Shown piece after piece: positions 10,321-18,987 of a DNA stretch of 64,000 bases. This DNA is from Nansenia antarctica. Lineage: Eukaryota > Chordata > Actinopteri > Argentiniformes > Microstomatidae. Every line of letters starts with the position of its first letter. The first letter of the stretch is position 1. The notes beneath the pieces are model-generated. The model was not told where the DNA came from. It made no database searches and saw nothing but the letters and a program-made list of their open reading frames with translations. The stretch lies in contig OZ022346.1 of NCBI GenBank assembly GCA_963989245.1, forward strand, positions 48,932,133 through 48,996,132. Direction: 5' to 3'. Both the position numbers and the translations under genes were made by a program.

Positions 10321-12255
10321 CCTCTCCCTCTGCCTTTCTCTCATTCTCTCTCTCTCTCTCTCTGTCTCCCTCCCTCTCTCTCTCTCCCTCTGCCTTTCTC
10401 AAATTGGTTCCCTTTCTCTCTCTCTCTCTGTCTCCCTCCCTCTCTCTCTCTCCCTCTGCCTTTCTCAAATTGGTTCCCTTTCTCTCTCTCTCTCTATCTC
10501 CCTCTCTCTCTCCCTCTGCCTTTCTCAAATTGGTTCCCTTCCTCTCTCACTCTCTGTCTCTCTGTCCCTCTCTCTCTCAGTCAGACTTCCTTGATGTAAT
10601 TAAATGGTCTTAAAGCTGTAAACAAAAGAATTTAGATTTGTGTTGAGTATCTGTTAGAAATATAAGATAATTACAATTGGATTGAATTTAAAGAGCCGGA
10701 TTTAGAAATCTGTAATTGTACATAAATGTGTAATTGTACGATATTGTAGAAGTATCGAGTGTATTGTGGAGCAAAGGATGAATTGCTTCAGTGCGCGTTT
10801 TGCGAATGCGCTGTCAGTAGAGTACTAAAGGAAGACGAACTTTAGTAAGTGTCTATATGAAAAGTGTAGGCTTGTCGACAGGAAATTAACGGAAGACGTT
10901 TTGTTAATGGGTCGGCAATATTGATATCTTGTGATAAATCAGAAGAGAGTCTGATAATTGTGTTATTGTAATTGTACGATACTTTATCGTGTGTGTGGTA
11001 TAACAGGATTGTTATGAGTATAAAGGAATCTGAATTCCTAGTTTGAAAGAGCATAGTCCTGTTTGTGAGAAGACAAGAGGACCATTGTCAGCTAATTACT
11101 TTAGTGCCGTCGAGCCTTATGCCTGCAAGCGCTCAAGGCGTTCAAGTACAGAGGCTGTGGAAAAAAGGCATTAGAAAATGTTAGAATGATTGGTTTGGTG
11201 AATAATAAGCATTCCTTTAGAAAGGAACCTGAATTACATTACTTATTTCTTGCAGATAAAATTGGATTCATTTCGCATGGGTTGTGTCGTATTCTAAAAG
11301 ATAAGGAAAGTGAATTGACCAGTGGGATAGAGTGGTTTGGAGAAATTTCATTGACAGGTCTGGGGAAGGAACTTGCTGCCATCTAGTGGACAGATTGTAA
11401 TAGTCCAATGGTAACGTTTTCTTTCACAGGATTACATCAATGAAGTGTTAATGACTAAGTCTAATTAATTATGCATTCCTTTCAAATAACAAGTTGATTT
11501 CTTTACAGATTGTAATTAATAATTAATCATTTTATTCCTTCCAAAATAAATCGATTTCTTTACAGGTTGTTGTCACTATTCGTATTTTACATCTTTTTAT
11601 TTCAAGTTAAATTCTTTTTCACAGCTTTTGATTAAAGAAGAGCAGAACAGTTTATATCTGAGGATTGAGCAATCAAGGGTTTTGTGAATCAGAAAGCGTG
11701 ACCTGCCTTTGTAATTTGATAAATTGTGTTGAACAGCCTTTGTAGTTTAATAATTAAAGTTGACCTGAACTATAATTAGTATTGATTGAGCAATTAAGTG
11801 ATACACATTCATACACAATAAGGGAAAAACATTTAGATTAAAACTAAACTAAATTTGGATTGAATTGAATTGAAATTAAATTGAATTTAAATTTGAATTG
11901 AATGATTATTTAGTTATGATTATTAATAATTAATTAATATTAATTAATAGTGATAGTTGATTGTTAGTGATTAATTAGTTATAATTATTTAAATAATTTA
12001 AATTAAATTGAATTAAAAATTTTAATTAAATTTAAATTAAAACACACACACACATAGATTACATTTAAGTCAATAATACACAATACCACTGAAACAATCC
12101 GTTGTTCTGAATTGTAATGTTCTGTGTAGACAGTTGACGCAGTTAAAAGTTGGACTAGCATCTGTTTAGCAGATACGGCAACAGAAGGTGGGTTGTAAGA
12201 AAAGTACACCTTATAGCATATTTTCAGCATATTAAACAGTATAAATATTTCAGAC
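10173..12255 (+). other. Long proviral leader with pyrimidine-rich minisatellite
   Basis: About 2.1 kb separates the LTR from gag. Positions 10256-10585 are a CT-rich array in which a 60-66-bp unit containing TTCTCAAATTGGTTCCC recurs three times. The rest is AT-rich. A 66-codon ORF at 11186-11386 is described separately. Packaging signals and splice donors presumably lie here but cannot be pinpointed. Confidence 0.6.
11186..11386 (+). CDS. Hypothetical small ORF in proviral leader
   Basis: A 66-codon open frame beginning MIGLVNNKHS and ending in a stop at 11384-11386. No family recognised. It lies upstream of gag in a leader otherwise full of stops, the position where some complex fish retroviruses carry accessory genes, but its length is within reach of chance and composition gives no strong support. 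Confidence 0.25.
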   Translation: MIGLVNNKHSFRKEPELHYLFLADKIGFISHGLCRILKDKESELTSGIEWFGEISLTGLGKELAAI

Positions 12256-14466
12256 ATGGGAGCCAAACCCAGTAACATTGTGAGGGCTGTTAATACAGAC
12301 AAGGGAATATTAGCAAATTCATCCCCTGTGGCTATAGTGGAAAAAATGAATCCTCTTGTTAAGGAGATTAGCAAAATGTCAACGAAATGGAATATTCGTT
12401 GGGCAGACATTGAACAACCATGGCCAGAAGAGGGCACCTTTGACTTACAATTAATTGCAACATTGGAGATACTTATCAATGCACATAAGGCGCATCAAAA
12501 AGGAAAGATTAGATCAGAGAAACGCAGATTAGAGTTAGCTATTTTAGACCTCTTCAAGGTAGAGGGGCAGAAAGTAGCATTAGCTTGGAATGAGAAAACA
12601 GCTCACATGGATCCAGAAAAAAGAGATGAATTGGCCAAAGCAATGGAAGAGAAAGTGAACATTCCATTCTCACACACAGCTCCAATCTCCAGTCCTCCTC
12701 CCTATGCCAAGATACTGGAGGACAATTCTCAGCGGATCTACCCTCAGGTCCCCGTCCTAAGTACGAACGGAGCCTTCACTATCAAAGATGGGGGTGATAA
12801 TGTACTAGAGAGGGGAAGAGCAAAAGTGACCGTGGATTTCGAACCAGAGAACAAGACAGATGACAGTAAAGATGGCAGTGGAGGTGAAGGCGAATGTTCC
12901 GGTGCTGACAGCAATGCACAGGGAGGTTACAGTGCTCAGATCAGAAAACTAATAGCCAGGGCCGAAAAACAGGGAAGGACAAGACGCTATAAAAAGGGAA
13001 AAGAAGAAAGTGGTTCTGAAGATGAGCAGGAGTCTCTGAAGATAGAGAAGAAGAAAGAGAGCTTAAAGCAAAAGAAGAGGATGTCGGAGGAAGAGGAGGA
13101 AGAAAGGGTGAAAAAGGATAAGGAGGAGTTAAGAAAGAGGGCAAGAAAACTCCAGAGAAGCCTAAGAGAGGAGGAAAGTTGTATACGACAGATAGAGGAA
13201 CTGGAAGAACAGATAGCTCAAGTGACATCATTTCATACATCCCAGCCGAACCTCTCAAGAGAATATCGTCAAGTGTCATCACATCATACATCCCAGCCGA
13301 ACCTCCCAAGGTCTACAGCGACACCAAGGTGGGACGAAAGAACGGAGCCACTAGTAAGCAATTATGGCCTTAGACCAAGAGGGAAGGCATCGGAGGAAGA
13401 GGAAATTCAGGGGATCTTCCCGGTGCTGTTTCGAGATAACAAGATAGAATATCGTCCTTGGGGTCATACAGATCTGTCTGAAGTGATCGAAAAACTCCCA
13501 GTCCTAGAAGATGGGGGTCACCCTTGGACTAACGAGATGGACGTGAGACTGACAGGGACGCAGGCCGCGATGGGAGACCTGAAAAGACTCTTAGCCTTTA
13601 TTACAGGATTGGACACCATGCAGGAAATATTGACGAAGGCAGGACTTCATAAATATATCGGTACATCAGTTTATGACCCAGAGCTCTTCGCAGCAAACAG
13701 AGGCAGGCTGTGGAAGGCAATCAGAGAGACATACCCTACTCACATTCACCCAGACAATATCATTGTGATGCCACTGGGAGAAGATGAGAATCCCAGAGGT
13801 TATGTAGCCCGTGTGCACTCTCAATGGAGAAGTGTGACAGGGAAGGATGCCGAAGATAACCCGTTAGAAAAAGCCATAATCAGGGAAAAGATTCAACAAG
13901 GTCTCCCTACCCCAGTTAAGAACAAGTTAGCAGAAGTGGTGGGGCTACGACACATGAACAAGGCTGTTTATATAGACAACGTAGCACACCAAGTAGAATT
14001 ATTTAGAAAGAAGATTCAGATACAGAAGGCACAAGACGAAGACTCACTCAGAAAACTAACTCAAGTACAATTGACTGAAGGCAAGAAAACCAGAGAGAGA
14101 GTGCAGACCATAGCCCTACAGGTCCCATCTCAGCCACAGCAACTGCAAACTGTCCCTCCCCAGTCATACCCACAGGGGCCACAAGGGGGGTATCCATACC
14201 CACAGGGGCCACCAGGGGTGCAAGTGGTTCCGTACCAGCCATACAACCAGCCTGGCCAAGGACCACCACAAGAGGGATGGACCGCAGCCGGGAAGAAGAT
14301 GTTAGGACCATGTTTCCAATGCGGCCAGGATGGACACTTAGCCCGTACCTGCTGGAAGAAGAACCAGGGGGGCGCAGGGGGGAAACAAAAAGGAAGATAT
14401 AGGCCCCCTGCTACACCGGCTCCAGGAGTGGTGAACCCCTACGGAGGCCCACCAGCTGGGCTATAG
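12256..14466 (+). CDS. gag: Retroviral Gag polyprotein
   Basis: Gag is the structural precursor of matrix, capsid and nucleocapsid. The protein begins Met-Gly, giving a potential N-myristoylation glycine at residue 2. A PPPY late-domain motif lies at residues 147-150. Residues ~240-330 are a long Lys/Glu/Arg-rich coiled-coil-like stretch, followed by two near-copies of HTSQPNL. A capsid-like region spans about 370-600, a Pro/Gln/Tyr-rich linker follows, and one zinc knuckle is at C686, C689, H694, C699 (C-x2-C-x4-H-x4-C). At 736 codons it is longer than typical gammaretroviral Gag. It ends in TAG at 14464-14466; the same frame stays open into pol. The start is the first ATG after the leader and gives the Met-Gly N-terminus. 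Confidence 0.93.
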   Translation: MGAKPSNIVRAVNTDKGILANSSPVAIVEKMNPLVKEISKMSTKWNIRWADIEQPWPEEGTFDLQLIATLEILINAHKAHQKGKIRSEKRRLELAILDLFKVEGQKVALAWNEKTAHMDPEKRDELAKAMEEKVNIPFSHTAPISSPPPYAKILEDNSQRIYPQVPVLSTNGAFTIKDGGDNVLERGRAKVTVDFEPENKTDDSKDGSGGEGECSGADSNAQGGYSAQIRKLIARAEKQGRTRRYKKGKEESGSEDEQESLKIEKKKESLKQKKRMSEEEEEERVKKDKEELRKRARKLQRSLREEESCIRQIEELEEQIAQVTSFHTSQPNLSREYRQVSSHHTSQPNLPRSTATPRWDERTEPLVSNYGLRPRGKASEEEEIQGIFPVLFRDNKIEYRPWGHTDLSEVIEKLPVLEDGGHPWTNEMDVRLTGTQAAMGDLKRLLAFITGLDTMQEILTKAGLHKYIGTSVYDPELFAANRGRLWKAIRETYPTHIHPDNIIVMPLGEDENPRGYVARVHSQWRSVTGKDAEDNPLEKAIIREKIQQGLPTPVKNKLAEVVGLRHMNKAVYIDNVAHQVELFRKKIQIQKAQDEDSLRKLTQVQLTEGKKTRERVQTIALQVPSQPQQLQTVPPQSYPQGPQGGYPYPQGPPGVQVVPYQPYNQPGQGPPQEGWTAAGKKMLGPCFQCGQDGHLARTCWKKNQGGAGGKQKGRYRPPATPAPGVVNPYGGPPAGL

Positions 14467-14520
14467 GGGTGCCCAGAAGATCCGAGAGGGGGGTGCCAGC
14501 TGGTGGTGACGAACAGGCCT
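14464..14520 (+). promoter_or_regulatory. Gag-Pol read-through context
   Basis: The gag TAG is followed by G, and the downstream codons remain in the same frame without another stop up to pol. A G-rich segment and the palindrome CCAGCTGG (14496-14503) follow and could form the structure that gamma/epsilonretroviruses use to promote UAG suppression. The exact fold is not worked out. Confidence 0.7.
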
Positions 14521-17500
14521 GAAGATGAACCTACCATATGGGTGTCGGTCAACCAACGTCCATTAGAATTGATGGTGGACAGTGGAGCAGCCTACACCTG
14601 TCTGAAGCCTGAAGATGCCACGCACCTTCCTATGTCTGGGAAATATGTGAAGACAATCGGATTCGAGGGAATTAAACAGCTGATCCCTACTACTGAGCTT
14701 GTAAGCTTAGAGTACAAAGGACAGAGAGCAGATCTGTCAATACTTGTATCAGAACACACGCCAATAGGGCTACTAGGGAGAGATGCACTATGCCAATTGA
14801 ACTGTACAGTGAAATGCACACCTGACGGCTGTCGGGTGACAGTGCCACAAGAGAACAGACAGCTGTCTGTCATGATGGACAACAACGCATCTATGGTGTA
14901 TTGGGTGGGAGGGCTTAGCCCAGACCTAATGGAACCAGCAAGGATGTGGGACAATTATATCCTGGCACACATGTCAGAGGCCAGAAGGCCTACTGATCCA
15001 TTGCATTGTACACTCCAGTATTTTAGAGAAGTTGCAGATGCAAACCCAGATGAGTGGCTGAAGCATCAGCCAAAACAGGTACAGCTTAGTACAAGTTGTA
15101 TAATCCTAGGCCCTCAGGGAGTGGCTATGAAGATAAACAGTGACACTTATCTAGATCAGGAGCATAAGATTGAGGGTAGCATCCCTCATGTGACACTTAT
15201 GATATCTGAACACTATAAACAGAAGCATTTAGGGGCAATGATGGCAGACTCAGAAAAAGCCAGATTTGTAACGACAAAAGAAAACCCTGCTATCTGGAGG
15301 AGCATTGATGGACAGTTCACAAAACTGATGATCTCTGCTCAAGGAATAGGACATCCGCAGACTGTGAAGCTAATGAACCAGCTAATCCTTCCTGTACAAC
15401 CTGAAAAAAACCTCAGAGAAGAAATGATACAGAATGTGCCAGCAGACCTGTGGGCAAAGAACAGTACAGACATTGGATTTGTGAAATCAGCTCGTCCATT
15501 GAGAGTTGAACTCATACCGGGTGCAAAACCCCCTTGGAAAAACCAATACCCATTGAAGCAGGAAGCAATTGATGGAATTGAGCCACAGATCAAAGGATTG
15601 TTAGAGGCAGGAGTCTTGAAGATAACTCAATATCCGTTAAGTAACACACCTCTTCTGCCAGTAACGAAACCTGATGGTTCATATCGTCTGGTACATGACC
15701 TACGGGCTGTGAATGAGGTAGTTGTCAGCTATCCAGCCGAAGTTCCTGATCCTCATGTGCTGTTGACTCAGATTCCATCTACAGCCAAAGTATTTACAGT
15801 GATTGATTTATGCGGGGCTTTCTTTTCTATACCTCTTAGTGTAGAAAGTCAAGGGTTATTTGGGTTTACCTACAAAGGTCAACATTATCAATATACCAGA
15901 ATGCCACAAGGGTACAAACACAGTCCTCATGTTTTTAATCAGGTCTTGAAGGAGGACTTAGACGGGTTAGGGCAGACGATAAGTAGTACTGCCATTCAGT
16001 ACATGGATGACATACTCCTTTGTGCCCCAGATGAAGAAACATGTCACAGGGATTCCGTTAAACTGTTAAAGGTTTTGGCGGAGAAGGGACACAAGGTGTC
16101 TAAAAAGAAGCTACAGTATTGCCAGGAAAAGGTAACTTACTTAGGACAATCTATTACACAGGGACATCGCAGTGTCACTAACGAACACTTGGAAGCTATT
16201 CAGAAGGCTCCAAAACCACGAACGGTTAGGGAAATGATGATGTTTTTGGGCATTACTGGGTATAGTTCAGCATGGGTGGAGGATTACACTAGACTGGTCG
16301 CTCCATTGAGGGGGATGATTAAGGAAACAGGTAGTGATAAACTCCAATGTTGCATTACTTGGACAAGGGAAGCTGATTTGGCGTTTGAGACAATTAAACA
16401 CAAATTACAAGAAGCGCCAGCTTTAGCGCTTCCAGATTATTCCAAAGAATTTGGATTGTATGTTTCTTCTTCAGCCAAAGGGAAGTATGCCTGCGCTGTT
16501 CTTACGCAACCAACAGGCATTGGACCTAGTCCACAGCCCATAGCCTATTACTCTGTCGCATATTCAGAGGTAGAAATGGGTTTCGCGCCATGCTACAGAG
16601 CAATGGCCGGGGCATATCTTATGTACGAGAAGGCAACAACCTTAACAATGGGGTACCCAATTACCATTCTCTGCCACCACAGTCTAAGGAATCTTTTGAA
16701 TCAAGGCAAGTATACTTTGACGATGCCTAGGATTAGGAATTATTACAGGATGTTGGAAAGAGAAGATGTAACATTACTAAGATGTAACACACTTAACCCA
16801 GCAGAGACCTTGCCAACCCCAGAAGATGGGGAACCACACGATTGTGTGAAGGAAGCTATGAGGTACTCTAAGCTTAGAGCAGATCTACTAGCTTTGCCTT
16901 TAAAGGAAGCTGACGTTGAGTATTGGACTGATGGATCTTGTTACCGGGTAGGAGAAAGTTTACGTGCTGGGTATGCCATAGTCCGATCCCAAAATTCAGG
17001 GTTCATTGTGGAACAAGCCGAGGCTGTTCCTCAGCCTTGTTCAGCTCAATTGGCTGAGTTAATTGCCCTCACAGAAGCATGCAACTTGGGAACCGGACGA
17101 AGAGTGACAGTGTACACCGACTCTGCCTACGCCCATAATGTGTGTCATCTACATGGAGCTGTATGGAAGGGACGGGGTTTTAAGAAAACTGATGGTTCGC
17201 CTATTCAGCACCACGCTCAAATCATGAAGCTGTTACAAGCCATGATGAAACCAAGGGAATTAGCCATAGTGAAGTGTGCCGCACACAGATCTGACTCATC
17301 ACATGTCACACAAGGTAACAGGGCTGCAGATGATGCAGCCAAAGCCATTACAGGAGCAGACAAAGCAGGTAAAGTTCTGCTGGTCACACATGAAGCACAG
17401 TTACAGGGCATGGTCACGCTTGAGGATTTGTTGATGTTACAGAGTGGGGCAAATGCGCTAGACAAAAACCTATGGTTAACAAGGGGGGCTAGTCAGGATG

Positions 17501-18987
17501 ACACAGGTCTATGGAGAAATCATGAGGGACTGGTTGTGGCACCCCCAGATTTATTAGGCATGCTGATACAGGAAGCCCATGGATTAGCACATGTGGCCAG
17601 GGGGGAGGTAAGACGCAAGATCACCAAGGAATATGGTTTTTGGGCTCCATATTTATTGGAACAAATAGACCATATCCTTGGTCAATGTGTGGTCTGTTTG
17701 AAAAACAATATCAGACCTGGAATACCAGTGGGAACTGGGCATATCCCTACCCCAAACGGGCCAATGAAACACTTGGTGATTGACTATGTGGACATGATTC
17801 GTCCTGTTGCAGGATACAGGTACATGTTAGTTGTAGTGGACAGGTTCAGCAGATGGGTAGAAGCATGCCCCACTCGAAAAAAGGATGCTCAGTCTGTAGC
17901 AAAGTTCCTATGCAGGGAATTCATACCTAGGTTTGGAATTCCAGATAGGATAGCGTCAGACAATGGTAAGGAATTTGTGGATAAGACGGTAAAGCTTATA
18001 CTACAAAAGTTGGGAATCAAGCAGAGATTTGGGTGTATTTACTCACCTCAAAGCCAGGGGATGGTAGAGAGGATGAACGGGGTCCTTAAGAACCGTCTTT
18101 CTAAGGTCTGTCAGCATACAGGTCTTAATTGGGTGGAAGGACTCCCTCTTGCATTGATGGCCTGTCGTTCCAGTGAGATTCGAGGGCTGCACTTGACTCC
18201 CCATGAACTGGCTATGGGGAGAATAATGACAGCTCCCTGTGCACGAACCAGTGGGAAAGGGCCAAGTTTGGCTCTCTTGGAGAGTGACATGAAAGCCTAT
18301 GTACAGTACATGACTAACCGGCAAAAGAGTATCTCTTCTTATGTGCTCCACAAACAGGAACGTGAAGAGGAGGTGAACGCACAGGAGAGGAAGGACGCGT
18401 TGCAACCGGGTGACAAAGTATACGTGAAGGTCTACAGACGGAAGTGGCATGAGGCTCGACGGGAAGGACCATACGAGGTCGTTCGGTGCACTGGGACTGC
18501 CATCCAAATCAAGGGGTCCCCCACCTGGTACCACGTTCATCACTGCATCAAGGCACCCAATGAGGACGATGAGGGAGAGCCTCAGCAGGATGGTGAGGAG
18601 ACCCCTGGGGACGAGGAAGTCCACAGCTTGGACATCCAGGCTGACGAAGATGTTGGTGAGTATCTGCGCCGTGATGCAGATGATGCCGGGGGCCTCGTCC
18701 CAGACCCTGTCCAGCCCAGAGATGAGTGGACCAATGGAGATCGTGAAGGACCAAGGGACTGCGACACCCCTCTTGGGGGTTCTACCAAGCCTGGTGTTGC
18801 CCCTGTTGTCATCCCTTCCGACCCTGACAATGCTCCAGACGGAGATGTCAGCAACCCGGGCGGCTGCCCGGACCAAGGTACCATTGAGAGACACAGACCT
18901 GTCAGTGATACACCCCAACCAGACAGATCCCGTGATACACCGAGGCCAATTAGGAGGAAACTCAAGCCATGCCGTTTCAGAGACTAA
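14467..18987 (+). CDS. pol: Retroviral Pol polyprotein (PR, 2H-like segment, RT, RNase H, IN)
   Basis: Translated as an extension of Gag by read-through, so it has no start of its own. Residues below count from 14503. Protease: DSGA at D26 and LLGRDAL. Residues ~130-260 form an extra segment (see separate entry). Reverse transcriptase: YMDD at 500-503. RNase H: D810, E852, D873, D943. Integrase: zinc motif H1026, H1030, C1062, C1065, then D1094, D1153, E1189 (D-x58-D-x35-E). The acidic, Pro-rich C-terminus (~1380-1494) overlaps env in another frame. All catalytic residues are present and there is no internal stop, so the enzyme set appears competent. The protein replicates RNA to DNA and integrates it. 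Confidence 0.95.
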   Translation, partial: GCPEDPRGGCQLVVTNRPEDEPTIWVSVNQRPLELMVDSGAAYTCLKPEDATHLPMSGKYVKTIGFEGIKQLIPTTELVSLEYKGQRADLSILVSEHTPIGLLGRDALCQLNCTVKCTPDGCRVTVPQENRQLSVMMDNNASMVYWVGGLSPDLMEPARMWDNYILAHMSEARRPTDPLHCTLQYFREVADANPDEWLKHQPKQVQLSTSCIILGPQGVAMKINSDTYLDQEHKIEGSIPHVTLMISEHYKQKHLGAMMADSEKARFVTTKENPAIWRSIDGQFTKLMISAQGIGHPQTVKLMNQLILPVQPEKNLREEMIQNVPADLWAKNSTDIGFVKSARPLRVELIPGAKPPWKNQYPLKQEAIDGIEPQIKGLLEAGVLKITQYPLSNTPLLPVTKPDGSYRLVHDLRAVNEVVVSYPAEVPDPHVLLTQIPSTAKVFTVIDLCGAFFSIPLSVESQGLFGFTYKGQHYQYTRMPQGYKHSPHVFNQVLKEDLDGLGQTISSTAIQYMDDILLCAPDEETCHRDSVKLLKVLAEKGHKVSKKKLQYCQEKVTYLGQSITQGHRSVTNEHLEAIQKAPKPRTVREMMMFLGITGYSSAWVEDYTRLVAPLRGMIKETGSDKLQCCITWTREADLAFETIKHKLQEAPALALPDYSKEFGLYVSSSAKGKYACAVLTQPTGIGPSPQPIAYYSVAYSEVEMGFAPCYRAMAGAYLMYEKATTLTMGYPITILCHHSLRNLLNQGKYTLTMPRIRNYYRMLEREDVTLLRCNTLNPAETLPTPEDGEPHDCVKEAMRYSKLRADLLALPLKEADVEYWTDGSCYRVGESLRAGYAIVRSQNSGFIVEQAEAVPQPCSAQLAELIALTEACNLGTGRRVTVYTDSAYAHNVCHLHGAVWKGRGFKKTDGSPIQHHAQIMKLLQAMMKPRELAIVKCAAHRSDSSHVTQGNRAADDAAKAITGADKAGKVLLVTHEAQLQGMVTLEDLLMLQSGANALDKNLWLTRGASQDDTGLWRNHEGLVVAPPDLLGMLIQEAHGLAHVARGEVRRKITKEYGFWAPYLLEQIDHILGQCVVCLKNNIRPGIPVGTGHIPTPNGPMKHLVIDYVDMIRPVAGYRYMLVVVDRFSRWVEACPTRKKDAQSVAKFLCREFIPRFGIPDRIASDNGKEFVDKTVKLILQKLGIKQRFGCIYSPQSQGMVERMNGVLKNRLSKVCQHTGLNWVEGLPLALMACRSSEIRGLHLTPHELAMGRIMTAPCARTSGKGPSLALLESDMKAYVQYMTNRQKSISSYVLHKQEREEEVNAQERKDALQPGDKVYVKVYRRKWHEARREGPYEVVRCTGTAIQIKGSPTWYHVHHCIKAPNEDDEGEPQQDGEETPGDEEVHSLDIQADEDVGEYLRRDADDAGGLVPDPVQPRDEWTNGDREGPRDCDTPLGGSTKPGVAPVVIPSDPDNAPDGDVSNPGGCPDQGTIERHRPVSDTPQPDRSRDTPRPIRRKLKPCRFRD
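14890..15285 (+). other. 2H-phosphoesterase-like segment inside Pol
   Basis: Between the protease and reverse transcriptase lie ~130 residues not expected in a simple retroviral Pol. The segment has two H-x-T-L motifs, HCTL at residues 168-171 (codons from 15004) and HVTL at 229-232 (codons from 15187), 61 residues apart. The second is preceded by Pro, and a hydrophobic-glycine stretch (IILGPQGVAM) lies between them. Paired H-x-[ST]-hydrophobic motifs are the signature of the 2H phosphoesterase superfamily (LigT, AKAP7, USB1, viral 2',5'-phosphodiesterases). The motif spacing is shorter than I would expect for most members. The assignment is inference from motifs only. Confidence 0.55.

Noticed and set aside
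10226..10613. Arg-Glu-rich ORF in the proviral leader (minus strand) and its plus-strand partner
   Set aside because: Translation of the CT-rich array; no codon or motif evidence for a protein.
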